Made by a program: the position numbers and the translations under genes. DNA of 64,000 nt, from NCBI RefSeq assembly GCF_030503435.1, contig NZ_JAUKPO010000004.1, positions 62,001-126,000 of the forward strand, read 5' to 3'. This stretch comes from Rhodocytophaga aerolata. Its GTDB lineage: Bacteria; Bacteroidota; Bacteroidia; Cytophagales; 172606-1. Below the pieces are notes generated by a model, which was not told the origin of the DNA, did not search any database, and saw only the letters and a list, made by a program, of their open reading frames with translations. Below, in pieces: positions 52,634-62,063 of the stretch (its first letter is position 1; each line of letters starts with the position of its first letter).

Positions 52634-54427
52634 TTACGATAGAACAGAGACGGAGGCTGCGGTGTCTGAAAGGGTCCGCTCACCGACTTGTTGACGCCAC
52701 ATGGCGTAGTATAACCCTTTTTGCTCCAGCAATTCCTGATGCTTTCCGGCCTCTACGATCTTGCCCTTTTCCAGCACAAAAATACAGTCCGCATGAAGTA
52801 CAGTTGAGAGACGGTGAGCAATGAGAATAGTCATGTGGTGGTGGCTTTCCGAGACATCACGTACCGTTTTACTGATTTCTTCTTCTGTGAGGGAATCCAG
52901 GGCGGAAGTAGCTTCATCGAACACGAGCAAGGTTGGTTTGCGAAGTAAGGCCCGTGCAATGGAAAGGCGCTGCTTCTCCCCACCTGATACTTTTACTCCC
53001 CCTTCTCCCAATACCGTATCCAAGCCTTTGTCGGCGCGGGCCAGCAGGTTATGGGCAGCCGCTCGGGTAAGCACCTCCAGACATTGCTCATCGGTAGCAT
53101 TAGGGGCGGCAAATTTAAGGTTTTCGCGGATGGTGCCGGCAAAGAGCTGTGTATCCTGGGTCACAAAGCCAATTTGCTCCCGTAAACCGTTCAGATCAAT
53201 ACTGCTGCCGGGAACTTTGTTATATAAGATTTGCCCGGTGTGAGGCATATATAAGCCTACAAGCAATTTTACAAGAGTTGTTTTTCCGGCTCCGGATGGC
53301 CCTACGAAGGCAATAGTCTGGCCAACATTCATGTGGAATGAAATATTGGTGAGGGCATTTTGCCCGGCAGTCAGGTGTTTGAAACTTACCTGCTCAAAGG
53401 CCAATTCCTGAAGCCGGCCCACATCTACCGGATTTTCCGGAATACGCTCTTTTGGCATCTTAAGTATCCGCTGGAAGTTTTCGAGCGATACTTCTGTTTC
53501 CCGGTAAATATTAATAATATTCCCTAACTCCTGTAGCGGCCCGAACACAAAGAATGAGTAGAGGAAGAAAGTAAAAAACTGCCCTACTGTAAGTTCGCCA
53601 ATCACCACCAGGTAGAGCATCATCAGTAATAGTCCATTACGGAGCAGATTTACGAATGTACCCTGCACGAAGCTCAAACTGCGGATGTAGCGGACTTTCT
53701 TGAGTTCCAATTTGAGAATTTTGGCAGTGGTATCGTTTAGCCGCTTGGTTTCTTGTCCGGAAAGGCCCAGACTTTTAATTAATTCTATATTCCGCAGCGA
53801 CTCTGTAGTTGACCCGGCAAGGCTGGTTGTCTGGGCAACAATTGTTTTCTGAATTACTTTAATCCGTTTGCTGAGCAAAGAACTTACCAATCCAAGTATG
53901 GGTACTGAGGAGAGATACACCACACCCAACAGCCAGTTTACCGAAATGGCATACGTCATCACGAAAATGATGCCCACTAAAGAGGTGAACAAGATATTGA
54001 CAAAGGCCGCTATTAGCTTTTCCACATCTATCCGCACTTTCTGGAGTACGCCTAAGGTTTCGCCGCTCCGCTGGTCTTCAAATACCTGAAACGGCATATC
54101 CAGAGAATGACGCAGGCCATCTGAATAGATCTGGGCACCCAGGCGCTGTGTAATTACGTTAATAAAATAATCCTGAAAAGCTTTAGCTATGCGAGATACC
54201 ATCGCAACGCCCATGGCCGCCAGAATCAATAGGCCGGCTCCTTTCAGGAAAACACTAACACTGTTGTAATTCTTCAGCGAACCATCTTTGTTGATGACAT
54301 ACCCATCTATTATTTTCTGAAAAATATAAGGGTCCAGAAAGGAGAAAATCTGGTTAATGGCTGCCAGCAATAGTGCCAGCAGAACTAAGCCTTTGTACTG
54401 GCTTAAGTACGAATACAATAATTTCAT
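52634..54427 (-). CDS. ABC exporter, fused permease and ATPase
   Basis: A 597-residue half-transporter of the MsbA/MDR type; the ATG at 54427 (MKLLYSYLSQYKG) is used because the frame upstream to 54568 is not family-like. Six TM helices fill residues 15-310, and the nucleotide-binding domain follows: Walker A VGPSGAGKTTLVKL, Q-loop FVTQDTQLF, signature VSGGEKQRLSIARALL, Walker B LLVFDEATSALD and the H-loop AHRLS. It lies 162 bases downstream of an ArsR gene on the same strand and may be regulated with it. The substrate, lipid or drug, is unknown. Confidence 0.92.
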   Translation of the reverse strand: MKLLYSYLSQYKGLVLLALLLAAINQIFSFLDPYIFQKIIDGYVINKDGSLKNYNSVSVFLKGAGLLILAAMGVAMVSRIAKAFQDYFINVITQRLGAQIYSDGLRHSLDMPFQVFEDQRSGETLGVLQKVRIDVEKLIAAFVNILFTSLVGIIFVMTYAISVNWLLGVVYLSSVPILGLVSSLLSKRIKVIQKTIVAQTTSLAGSTTESLRNIELIKSLGLSGQETKRLNDTTAKILKLELKKVRYIRSLSFVQGTFVNLLRNGLLLMMLYLVVIGELTVGQFFTFFLYSFFVFGPLQELGNIINIYRETEVSLENFQRILKMPKERIPENPVDVGRLQELAFEQVSFKHLTAGQNALTNISFHMNVGQTIAFVGPSGAGKTTLVKLLVGLYMPHTGQILYNKVPGSSIDLNGLREQIGFVTQDTQLFAGTIRENLKFAAPNATDEQCLEVLTRAAAHNLLARADKGLDTVLGEGGVKVSGGEKQRLSIARALLRKPTLLVFDEATSALDSLTEEEISKTVRDVSESHHHMTILIAHRLSTVLHADCIFVLEKGKIVEAGKHQELLEQKGLYYAMWRQQVGERTLSDTAASVSVLS

Positions 54428-54589
54428 GCAAAAAAGGTATATGAATGAGTAATAACTTAGGTAGAAATGAAAACAGTTTCGCCAGATAGCATCAGTGAAG
54501 CAATAGTAGTTTTTCTTTCTGTGTGAATTGTGCTTATGGCTGATGATGGCAGGAAATACCACAATCAACGCATACTCAGGTAAAGCTTA

Positions 54590-54880
54590 CTACTCCTTGC
54601 TTTTCAGCTGTGTTAGATAATTAATTAACTCCTGTACCTTATCCATATTTAGCGATAAGTTAATGTTCCTTCCTGCTTTATCAGAATGAACAAGCCCTGC
54701 TTCCACTAACACCTTTAGATGATGAGATACAGCCGGCTGGGTCAGGGGTACAACTTCATTCACCTGGCAGCATCCAACACACCGTTGCTGGGCTATCTTT
54801 TGCAAAATTAACAGACGGTTACGATCACTCAATGCCTTAGCCAACTTTTCTACTGCTTTGGGGTCCATGTCCTGATTCAT
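54590..54880 (-). CDS. ArsR/SmtB family metal-responsive-type regulator
   Basis: A 96-residue winged-helix repressor. The HTH is LTQPAVSHHLKVLVEAGLVHSD (residues 47-68, given by position). RCVGCCQVNEV just before it supplies three cysteines (about 33-37) in the helix where ArsR proteins bind soft metals or arsenite, so it is probably a thiol-based metal or oxidant sensor. It lies between the CopA gene upstream and the ABC exporter downstream, all on the same strand; an AT-only dyad precedes its start. Confidence 0.88.
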   Translation of the reverse strand: MNQDMDPKAVEKLAKALSDRNRLLILQKIAQQRCVGCCQVNEVVPLTQPAVSHHLKVLVEAGLVHSDKAGRNINLSLNMDKVQELINYLTQLKSKE

Positions 54881-54908
54881 AAATATATCAATATTTTTAA
54901 ATATATTT
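54881..54908. promoter_or_regulatory. Candidate ArsR operator
   Basis: Perfect 8-bp arms AAATATAT and ATATATTT separated by 12 bases begin next to the ArsR start codon. ArsR operators often contain such ATA-rich dyads, but in a region this AT-rich chance matches are frequent. Confidence 0.35.
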
Positions 54909-55075
54909 ATATATATCCATATTTCAAATTTTTTTAGACTAAATCTTCTTTATAAGTGAGGGAAATGGCCAGGTCAATCCGGCAAGTATAGATCCCTCCT
55001 ATCCTGTAGCAGCATAGAGTTCAGGACTGTCAATAAGCAGGTAGATCCATCAGGAAGAGTTTATCAACCTACACA

Positions 55076-55100
55076 ATAAAAAAGGGGAATCATCCCCCTT
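55076..55100 (-). terminator. Intrinsic terminator after copA
   Basis: AAGGGG (55082-55087) pairs with CCCCTT (55095-55100), and on the minus strand a U-run follows. It lies 33 bases after the stop at 55133. Confidence 0.7.
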
Positions 55101-55132
55101 CTTTATTCATTAATATAAACTGTAATGTACTT

Positions 55133-57403
55133 TTACAACTTCACACCCCGCAAACGTAAACTATTGGTAACAACAGATACTGAACTCAAGGCCATAGCTG
55201 CCCCGGCAATCATCGGGTCGAGCAGAAATCCGAAAGAAGGATACAAAATACCTGCTGCAATGGGTATACCAATAATATTATAAATAAATGCCCAAAACAA
55301 GTTCTGCCGGATAGCTTGCACGGTTTTGCGGGAAAGTTTTAACGCTTTCGGAATTTGGTTCAGATCAGAGGTGATCAAGGTCATTTTGGCAACGTCCATG
55401 GCAATATCCGATCCTTTGCCCATGGCTATACTAACATCTGCCTGCGCTAAGGCATGTGAATCGTTGATTCCATCGCCCACCATGGCCACAACCTTGCCTT
55501 GCTGTTGCAAAGTTTTCACAAAATCTGCTTTATCTGATGGCAGTACTTCTGCTTTGTAATGGGCTAACCCTACTTGCGTGGCTACTGCTTTAGCCGTTTG
55601 CTCATTGTCTCCGGTAAGCATATATACGTCTATCCCCTGTTTTTGCAGGTTTTCTACGGCTTGTTTAGATGTAGCTTTGATACGGTCGGCAATGGCCAGT
55701 ATGGCTATTACCTGGTGGGTACTTGCAAAGAAAATCACTGTTTTGGCCTCCTCCTGCAACACGTTTGCCTGAGTAAGTAACGAACTACTGATAGCTACTT
55801 GATGATCTGACAGCAACTGCTGATTACCGACCAGATATGTTTCATTCTCAAAAGTAGCCTTCACTCCTTTTCCTGTCAGGCTTTCAAAGGATGATAACTC
55901 GACAGATGGACTCGCGGAAGTTCGCAACTTCCGTACGACTGCTTCAGCCAGCGGGTGTTCGGAGCTGGCTTCAATGGCTACTAAAATGGATTGATATACA
56001 CCTTTGTCTCTGTCGTCTGCAAGCCACAGTTCATCGGTTACCTCCGGTTTGCCTTCGGTGATGGTGCCTGTTTTATCAAGCACAATGGCATTAACTTTAT
56101 AGCCTAATTCCAGACTCTCGGCATCTTTGATCAGGATATTGTTTTCTGCCCCTTTCCCTACCCCTACCATAATGGCTGTGGGTGTGGCCAGACCTAATGC
56201 ACAAGGACAAGCAATCACCAGCACGGTAACAAAAGCAAGCAAGGCATGCGTATAAGCATTATCTCCCCCCAGTACTATCCAGGCAAGTGCACTCAGGATG
56301 GCTATGCCTATTACCACCGGCACAAAGATTCCGGCAATTTTATCTACTAGTTTCTGTACCGGCGCTTTGCTCCCCTGCGCTTCCTGCACCATTTTTATGA
56401 TCTGAGAAAGAATGGTATCTCCACCCACTTTTTCTGCCTCGAATCTAAAACTCCCTTTTTGATTTACCGTGCCGGCAAATACCTTATCTTCTGCTTTTTT
56501 CTCTACTGGCAAGGGCTCGCCACTAATCATGCTTTCGTCTACATAGGAAGTACCAAAAGTTACCTTGCCATCCACCGGAATTTTTTCTCCCGGCCGAACC
56601 ACTAGTATATTACCGATGCTAACCTGTGCCGTAGGAATTTCTTTTTCCTGGCCGTTTTCAATAATTCTTACTGTTTTTGGCTGCAAACCCATCAGCTTTT
56701 TTATCGCAGAAGAGGTATTGGATTTAGCCCGTTCCTCCAGCAGCTTTCCCAGCAGAATGAATACAATAATCATGATGGCGGCCTCATAATACACATGGGC
56801 ATGTAAGCCTTGTTCATGAAAGAAATGCGGATTCAGGGTGTTAAACAAGCTGAATAAAAAAGCAATCCCTGTACTTAAGGCCACCAGGGAATCCATATTT
56901 GCTTTGCCATGTTGCGCCTGCTTTTTAGCATTGATGTAGAAGTTACGCCCTAACCAGAGTACCGGCAACGATAGAGCCAGCATAATGTAGTTGGCATAGG
57001 GTATATCCATAAAAAACATCCCGATTACCACAACCGGCGCAGAAAAAATTGCTGCCCATATGGTTTTGGTTTTAAGCTCCTGGTAGTGCTTTGCTTGTAC
57101 TTCCTGTTGCTTCTCACTGGCATTATCCTCATCAATGATCAGATCATACCCGATGGATTGTATCGCCTGTTGCAACTTGGGTAATGCTGTTTGGGAAGGA
57201 TTATAATCTACCCAGGCCGTTTGATTAGCAAAGTTTACCCCGGCATCTTTTACGCCTTCCTCTGATTTCAGCATAGACTCTACACTGACCGCGCAAGCTG
57301 CACAGCTCATACCTGTAACAGGCAGCGTAACTTTGCGACCTTTCGATGTATTTGAGGTGTTCAGCCTTGCATTTTTAGTTAAGGTTTCTGTAACTGCATT
57401 CAT
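55133..57403 (-). CDS. copA: Copper-exporting P1B-type ATPase
   Basis: A 756-residue heavy-metal pump. One N-terminal HMA domain (residues 25-95) has the [10 protein letters not shown] copper motif. Eight TM helices include [13 protein letters not shown], the CPC transport site. The actuator has [11 protein letters not shown], the phosphorylation site is [20 protein letters not shown] gives the HP motif of the nucleotide domain, and [17 protein letters not shown] is the hinge. This pattern fits Cu(I) export (CopA/P1B-1). Periplasmic copper chaperones are not adjacent. The ArsR gene downstream with cysteines might respond to the same metal, but ArsR-type control of CopA is only a guess. Confidence 0.93.
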   Translation of the reverse strand: MNAVTETLTKNARLNTSNTSKGRKVTLPVTGMSCAACAVSVESMLKSEEGVKDAGVNFANQTAWVDYNPSQTALPKLQQAIQSIGYDLIIDEDNASEKQQEVQAKHYQELKTKTIWAAIFSAPVVVIGMFFMDIPYANYIMLALSLPVLWLGRNFYINAKKQAQHGKANMDSLVALSTGIAFLFSLFNTLNPHFFHEQGLHAHVYYEAAIMIIVFILLGKLLEERAKSNTSSAIKKLMGLQPKTVRIIENGQEKEIPTAQVSIGNILVVRPGEKIPVDGKVTFGTSYVDESMISGEPLPVEKKAEDKVFAGTVNQKGSFRFEAEKVGGDTILSQIIKMVQEAQGSKAPVQKLVDKIAGIFVPVVIGIAILSALAWIVLGGDNAYTHALLAFVTVLVIACPCALGLATPTAIMVGVGKGAENNILIKDAESLELGYKVNAIVLDKTGTITEGKPEVTDELWLADDRDKGVYQSILVAIEASSEHPLAEAVVRKLRTSASPSVELSSFESLTGKGVKATFENETYLVGNQQLLSDHQVAISSSLLTQANVLQEEAKTVIFFASTHQVIAILAIADRIKATSKQAVENLQKQGIDVYMLTGDNEQTAKAVATQVGLAHYKAEVLPSDKADFVKTLQQQGKVVAMVGDGINDSHALAQADVSIAMGKGSDIAMDVAKMTLITSDLNQIPKALKLSRKTVQAIRQNLFWAFIYNIIGIPIAAGILYPSFGFLLDPMIAGAAMALSSVSVVTNSLRLRGVKL

Positions 57404-57442
57404 GACTCAATATCTTTAACTACGTTCGACAACTAAACCATA

Positions 57443-57450
57443 CAAAGGTA
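57443..57450 (-). promoter_or_regulatory. -7 promoter box for copA
   Basis: Minus-strand TACCTTTG fits TAnnTTTG, 40 bases upstream of the copA start. No -33 TTTG at normal distance. Confidence 0.4.
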
Positions 57451-57864
57451 CTCATCTCCTTTGTTAATGGGTTTACACAATTCCGGATATAATGTACATG
57501 ATTTTCAGGTGAGAAAATTTATAGCCATTTACCTGCTACTGGAAACATAGTTGGATACGAAAGCATTCATGGTTAAGCTATTTGCAATTCACTGATATGC
57601 GAAGGCGGCAAACCTGTATTTATTATTGATTAGCCAGATGAGCTACGCTGCCATAACCTGTTTGAAAAACAATTGCAGCTAAAGAGGATTTTTGGGGACG
57701 AATGAGACAAAGTTTCAAGAGGAACTTCCCTGTTAGCAGACTCATTTTTTAATATACTAATATAGGGAATAGCCTAAAGCAAATACGCTAGCATAGATGC
57801 AGGCTGATGCAATTTATCTTACGTAAAGTTGTTTAGCTTGTCAGGGTTAACAGTTCCTAGAGGA
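57451..57864. other. Intergenic region, 414 bases, no gene seen
   Basis: Between the copA upstream region and the end of the next minus-strand gene. Stops are frequent in all frames and I see no repeat or strong hairpin. Confidence 0.5.
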
Positions 57865-58299
57865 TTATTTGCTAATAGACAACTCTTTTGTGTGTTGGTA
57901 GCTTCTGTAAAGCAAGTAGCCAATAGCAAAAGAAACGAGAACTGCTATGGCAATGGGTGCTTCTTGCTGGGCGTACCATACTGGGATGTCATTAAACAAA
58001 GGACCTGCCATCCAGGCAAACGGCATAAAGGCAGCAAAGAGCAAAAAGGGGGAGATAAGAATGGCAACAATACGCAGCCAGAGCTGGCGGTTCTGGCTCA
58101 GGCGATAACCTATCCCAGTAGATCCGATAAGTAACAATACCAGGCCTACTTTCATTAAAAATGCAGCTGCCCCTGTATCAATAATTCGTCCATTGGTAGA
58201 AATAATTACCGCTAACTTCAGGGTCCAGGCAAAAGCCCCTCCCATCAAAAATAAAGCGGCAAGTTTTGTCCATCTTGTAAAAAGTGCTTTTAGTTGCAT
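57865..58299 (-). CDS. Hypothetical four-helix membrane protein
   Basis: A 144-residue protein with four TM helices (LAALFLMGGAFAWTLKLAVII, AFLMKVGLVLLLIGSTGIGY, LWLRIVAILISPFLLFAAFMPF, APIAIAVLVSFAIGYLLY). The end is basic with a YRSYQHTKE tail. I know no domain. It stands alone, with about 400 bases of unassigned sequence upstream. Confidence 0.75.
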   Translation of the reverse strand: MQLKALFTRWTKLAALFLMGGAFAWTLKLAVIISTNGRIIDTGAAAFLMKVGLVLLLIGSTGIGYRLSQNRQLWLRIVAILISPFLLFAAFMPFAWMAGPLFNDIPVWYAQQEAPIAIAVLVSFAIGYLLYRSYQHTKELSISK

Positions 58300-58696
58300 A
58301 AGTAATTTATAGGTTTGCAGGTAAGGACTGAATGGTAAGTCTTCACTATCGATTTGCTGTTTATGTGTAGCCGCGTATTTAGTAACCCTTTATTTTGAAG
58401 TATAAAATCAACAAAATAACTCCTGCGAGTTTGTGGCTATAGCATCTGTACTATTCAAGAAACTTTCTTTGAAAAATTATGTGCATACGTCCGGGCAGGT
58501 ATTTACTTTTTCATCTCTAGTGCCTATATTGGTTTACCCGTTTCTTAATTGGTCTCTTTCTGCTTCTGCCCGCCAGACTATTCCTTCCAGACTATAGGAT
58601 CTGGAAGCTTGAGAAAGAGCATATCTTAGATGCCTAAAGCGCTTGTAAGTAGTTCTGCTTAAACCAGCGTATGAGAACTTTTAACGAATTTTACCT
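58300..58696. other. Intergenic region, 397 bases, no gene seen
   Basis: Upstream of the membrane protein gene. No frame, repeat or promoter stands out; the permease remnant begins at its right end. Confidence 0.5.
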
Positions 58697-58822
58697 ATGC
58701 TGAACAACCATCTTATGCTTATCCTGCGCAATCTGTGTCACAACAAACCGTATCCCCTGCTTACCTATACTGGATTAGTAATTGGCTTAAGTAATTGCCT
58801 GATTAGTTACCTTACTGATTGA
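58697..58822 (+). pseudogene. Remnant of a MacB/FtsX-type ABC permease N terminus
   Basis: An ATG-started 41-codon frame reads MLNNHLMLILRNLCHNKPY and goes on with a hydrophobic LLTYTGLVIGLSNCLISYL before a stop. This is the start of the Bacteroidota FtsX-like permease family (MLxNYLKIxLRNLxRNKxYSxINxxGLxIG). The protein normally runs to about 800 residues; nothing of the rest is found downstream. Confidence 0.6.
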
Positions 58823-58941
58823 TTTACTAACGGTAGGGTTTAACACGTTCAAAGCAACCCAGGGGATATTTTGTGAAGTAAATAAATCCCTGTAACCAGG
58901 CGTAGAAAAAATATTCAACTTAACCTAACAGTACAAACCGC

Positions 58942-59616
58942 ATGAGAAATTGCATACTATTCTTAAGTAAAAATCTACAGAAAAGTTTCCTTTTACCAAT
59001 TCTGGTTATTTTCTTGATAGGCTGCCAGCAGCGAGGACAAGAGGAAGCGGTAACTACACTAAATACTGGCAAAGGAGGTGGCCGGTCTGTCACAAGTTTT
59101 GATCGGCAAGAGGTCCCTCAAGGTCTGCTTACTTTATCAGCTCAAGCGAAAAAAGTAGAAGCCCATAAAACTCAGTTACCTAAAGAAAATCTGTACGGGA
59201 AATTTTTTGACGAGCGGGCAGCGTTCTACATTATTGAAGAGCCGCAGAACAAGCTATTCCAGGCAAAAGTAAAATCCCTGACCTTATATTATCTGGATGG
59301 CCAACTAAGCCAAACCCGGTATATCGTAGAGCAGGACATTGTAGATAGTTTGCTAAAAATGTATGGCAGTTTTGGAATTATTGGTCATGATCCGAAGAAT
59401 CAGGAACTGATCCGCTCCAGGCAGATTATGCTTTCTACAACCGATGGATTAGTATTCAACAAAGCCTTAGACAATTATCAGCTAATCTGGCAAGTGGAAG
59501 ATCAGCAGATTCGCTACCGGGTAAACAAACATACGCTTAACGAGCGCTTCAAGTATGTAGAGCGCACAAAAGCGTACAAACAAACATTGAATGAAATTGA
59601 ACGGACTGCCATGTAA
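58942..59616 (+). CDS. Hypothetical lipoprotein
   Basis: A 224-residue protein with a lipoprotein signal (SFLLPILVIFLIGCQQRG; Cys near residue 28). After a glycine-rich linker (NTGKGGGRSVT) the mature part is mixed alpha-beta with AAFYIIEEPQNKLFQAKVKSLTLYYLDG, TRYIVEQDIVDSLLKMYG and a basic, lysine-rich end. I know no domain. An FtsX remnant lies directly upstream, so the surrounding sequence has been rearranged in the past. The protein is probably attached to the inner or outer membrane, facing the periplasm. Confidence 0.7.
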   Translation: MRNCILFLSKNLQKSFLLPILVIFLIGCQQRGQEEAVTTLNTGKGGGRSVTSFDRQEVPQGLLTLSAQAKKVEAHKTQLPKENLYGKFFDERAAFYIIEEPQNKLFQAKVKSLTLYYLDGQLSQTRYIVEQDIVDSLLKMYGSFGIIGHDPKNQELIRSRQIMLSTTDGLVFNKALDNYQLIWQVEDQQIRYRVNKHTLNERFKYVERTKAYKQTLNEIERTAM

Positions 59617-59666
59617 AAGCTAGCAGCAAAATAAGTCGAGGCAATTAAAATAGATCCTGAAACTTT

Positions 59667-59909
59667 TCATTCTTTGTTAGCCTGGTTCATTCCCTCCGAT
59701 GGCCTGCTTCCTTTTCGTTCTTGCTTTGCATATAAGGTATCGGCTGTTTCTTGTGAGACTATCTGTAGTTCTGAATAAGTTGTTTTGCTTGAAATAATTG
59801 GAAAGCCTGCTACCCGGTTTGTCTGGCTACATGCTATACAAGTTTTGGCAGTTGGCAATGCTTTTAATCGTAATTCTGGTATTTCATTGTTGCATTTAAT
59901 ACATTTCAT
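59667..59909 (-). CDS. DksA/TraR-type C4 zinc-finger protein
   Basis: An 80-residue protein; the ATG at 59909 (MKCIKCNNEIPELRLKALP) is preferred over the longer frame to 59975. The two pairs CIKC and CIAC are 17 residues apart, as in the DksA zinc finger, followed by QTNRVAGFPI. The coiled-coil of true DksA is absent, so it is a short TraR-like or stand-alone finger. DksA-type proteins bind the RNA polymerase secondary channel; whether a finger alone does this is unknown. The tail is polar and lysine-rich. Confidence 0.83.
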   Translation of the reverse strand: MKCIKCNNEIPELRLKALPTAKTCIACSQTNRVAGFPIISSKTTYSELQIVSQETADTLYAKQERKGSRPSEGMNQANKE

Positions 59910-60163
59910 GGAACCATTTTTTAATACAAAACCGACATAGTAATGGTAATTTTTTTTAAGTAAATCAATAGTCAAAAATACGCCCTTTTTTTATACATAT
60001 TTTTCGCAGACATTAAATTCAACTCCCCCTTTTGAAATTATCCATACCAGAGTTAGCTACGTGTACAATTTAATAAACATTGGCGTGGTTTAGCAGAGTA
60101 GGAAATGCCTGTCACTTCTTCAACTACATAGCCTAGAGTACCTATTTGCCTGTTTGTACAAAT

Positions 60164-60739
60164 TTATACCTTTACCATCCCCCGGAATCCCCTGGCAGCA
60201 TAATAAGGCTCAGCCCCGTTATGATACACAAAAACATGGTTGTAGCGCCGGTCACAAAAGAGAGCGCCGCCTAGTTCTCTAATAGCTTCAGGCGTTTTCA
60301 CCCAGCTAGAGCTTTTAGTATCGAAGTTGCCAAGTGTCTGCAATTCCCGGTATTGCTGTTCGGTCAGAAGTTCGATGCCCATAGCCGTTGCCATATCGAT
60401 GGCGTTAGTTGCTGGCTTATGTTCTTTCCTTGCCTGTTGTCCTTCCCAATCGTAACAAACACTCCGGCGGCCTTTTGGGCTTTCCGCTGAACAATCATAA
60501 AATAAATATTCACCTGTATTTTTATCCTGGCCAACCACATCAGGTTCACCGCCGGTACTTTCCATCTGGTGGAGTGACCATAGTTTCTGGGGAATAGCTT
60601 CCAGTTTTGCTTGTACATCAGCCCATTCAAGTCCCTGATGACGGTTCCTGTTTTTCTCAAACCGGTTTTTTAAAACGCTAAGTAATTCTTCCTGTTGTTC
60701 TGCGGACAACTCTTTTATTTGACTTGCCATCTTATTCAT
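60164..60739 (-). CDS. DUF4256 domain protein
   Basis: A 191-residue cytosolic protein matching DUF4256 over its full length: LSAEQQEELLSVLKNRFEKN, NRHQGLEWADVQAKLE, the block STGGEPDVVGQDK, YDCSAESPKGRRSVCYD and a terminal GALFCDRRYNHVFVYHNGAEP. The family is conserved across bacteria without known function. The Cys, His and Arg-rich blocks suggest a metal or nucleotide site, but this is inference. It stands downstream of the ArsR-SRPBCC-DoxX operon on the same strand with 51 bases between, so it may be its fourth gene. Confidence 0.9.
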   Translation of the reverse strand: MNKMASQIKELSAEQQEELLSVLKNRFEKNRNRHQGLEWADVQAKLEAIPQKLWSLHQMESTGGEPDVVGQDKNTGEYLFYDCSAESPKGRRSVCYDWEGQQARKEHKPATNAIDMATAMGIELLTEQQYRELQTLGNFDTKSSSWVKTPEAIRELGGALFCDRRYNHVFVYHNGAEPYYAARGFRGMVKV

Positions 60740-60790
60740 ATGGGTAGATTATCTATGTTAAATATGTGTGTCAAGTGTACGGTTCAGTTA

Positions 60791-61171
60791 CTAAGTAACG
60801 GAAATGACTTTTCTATCGGCAGGCCTGAAATACCACGATATCACCGTCAGGATGAGCAGTAACAATGAAGGAAACAATTCATTCACCGGATCACCGGATG
60901 CGATACGTGAAAAGGTTGCTCCCGACATGGCAAAGAAAAAGCCTGCATAGGCCCATTCCTTGAGTAACGCAAACTTAGGAATAAGCAAGGCTACTACACC
61001 CAAGAGTTTCCAGCTACCTAGTATGGGTAGAAAATAGTGCGGATAGCCCAAGCGTGTGATGTCCGCTACTTCTTCTTCTACTTTCAATAGCTGTACTACC
61101 CCCGTGGATAACATGCCTAAGGCAAGCCAGCTGGTAGATACCCAATAGATGATTTTATGTCTCTTTGTCAT
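60791..61171 (-). CDS. DoxX family membrane protein
   Basis: A 126-residue protein with four TM helices (IIYWVSTSWLALGMLSTGVVQLL, FLPILGSWKLLGVVALLI, WAYAGFFFAMSGATFS, LLLLILTVISWYF). GSWKLLGVVALL fits the DoxX-like/DUF-type family. Members are found with ArsR and SRPBCC genes; their function is not established. It overlaps the SRPBCC gene by four bases (ATGA), so the two are translationally coupled. Confidence 0.88.
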   Translation of the reverse strand: MTKRHKIIYWVSTSWLALGMLSTGVVQLLKVEEEVADITRLGYPHYFLPILGSWKLLGVVALLIPKFALLKEWAYAGFFFAMSGATFSRIASGDPVNELFPSLLLLILTVISWYFRPADRKVISVT

Positions 61172-61641
61172 CGTATGTTCAGTAAATTGCTTACCAGGTC
61201 TTGTAACCGGTTATGGGCCATATTAATGCCTTGAGCAAATGGTAATTGCAATAGTTGGTCTCTGGCAGCAACCGATTTATAAACAATATGCATTGTGAGT
61301 TTGCTCTTGTCTTGGGGGAGTTCTTCAAATTCTAAAAACTCCAGCTGAACGGGAAAAGGGGTATTTTCCATTTCAAAGGTCCGGGTAATTTTCCGGTTCG
61401 GACTAAACTCATGGATGACTCCATTGAACCTGTGTTTGTTTCCGTATGGGTCGGTGGTTTCAAACTGGTAGCTGCCGTGCTGTTTATTTTCAAGCTTGAG
61501 CACTTTTGTCCCCATCCATTGCTCTACAAGTTGAGGCTCCACATAAGCTTTAAACAGTAAGTCTACCGGCAGTTCAAATTCCCGGGTTATTACTAAATCC
61601 TGCTTACCGTCCTGGGCATTAATTTTTGTTTTCTGTAGCAT
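61168..61641 (-). CDS. SRPBCC (AHSA1-type) protein
   Basis: A 157-residue protein with the START/Bet v1-like AHSA1 fold: LVITREFELPVDLLFKAYVEPQLVEQWMG at the N terminus, HRFNGVIHEFSPNRKITRTFEM in the middle and a long C-terminal helix (LLQLPFAQGINMAHNRLQDLV). Such proteins bind hydrophobic ligands in a deep cavity. The ligand is unknown. It starts one base after the ArsR gene ends and overlaps DoxX. Confidence 0.9.
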   Translation of the reverse strand: MLQKTKINAQDGKQDLVITREFELPVDLLFKAYVEPQLVEQWMGTKVLKLENKQHGSYQFETTDPYGNKHRFNGVIHEFSPNRKITRTFEMENTPFPVQLEFLEFEELPQDKSKLTMHIVYKSVAARDQLLQLPFAQGINMAHNRLQDLVSNLLNIR

Positions 61642-61642
61642 A

Positions 61643-61972
61643 TTACGCTGGTTTATTTGCTTTGTATTCTTTCATTACCGTTTCCAGTTTAGTAAACCTA
61701 TCTTCCCACATGTTGCGGAATGGCTCAATAAAATCGGCTATTTCCTTCATCTTCTGGGGATTTAAATGATAGTACATTTCTCTGCCCTGTTGTTCTTGTT
61801 GGAGCAATTCACATTCAGTGAGTATGTGCAAATGTTTGGAAACAGTCGGGCGGGCGGTATCAAAATTGGCGGCAATGGCTCCGGCCGTCATAGATTGGGT
61901 AGCAACCAATACCAGAATAGCCCTTCTGGTGGGGTCTGCTATGGCTTGGAATACATCTCTTCGTAAATTCAT
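61643..61972 (-). CDS. ArsR-type HTH regulator, autorepressor of the SRPBCC-DoxX operon
   Basis: A 109-residue winged-helix protein of the ArsR branch that pairs with AHSA1 genes: [23 protein letters not shown], the recognition region [22 protein letters not shown] (residues 35-56), and [19 protein letters not shown] at the end. No metal-binding cysteines are present, so it probably senses an organic ligand or conformational cue. Two copies of GTAGCYATTTRACTAC lie in its promoter, one between the -33 and -7 boxes and one at the transcription start. Confidence 0.92.
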   Translation of the reverse strand: MNLRRDVFQAIADPTRRAILVLVATQSMTAGAIAANFDTARPTVSKHLHILTECELLQQEQQGREMYYHLNPQKMKEIADFIEPFRNMWEDRFTKLETVMKEYKANKPA

Positions 61973-61975
61973 TGC

Positions 61976-62022
61976 GTAGCTATTTGACTACAAATATACA
62001 TGTAGCCATTTAACTACGCAAA
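61976..62022 (-). promoter_or_regulatory. Promoter with two ArsR operators
   Basis: Minus strand: TTTG (plus CAAA, 62019-62022), 20 bases, TATATTTG (plus CAAATATA, 61991-61998). Operator 1 (GTAGCCATTTAACTAC, 62002-62017) fills the spacer; operator 2 (GTAGCTATTTGACTAC, 61976-61991) covers the transcription start. The two are 26 bases apart centre to centre and differ at two positions. Confidence 0.85.
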
Positions 62023-62063
62023 TTTTTCTTGTGTTTTTATTTCAGTTCTACCAGTATACCTAG

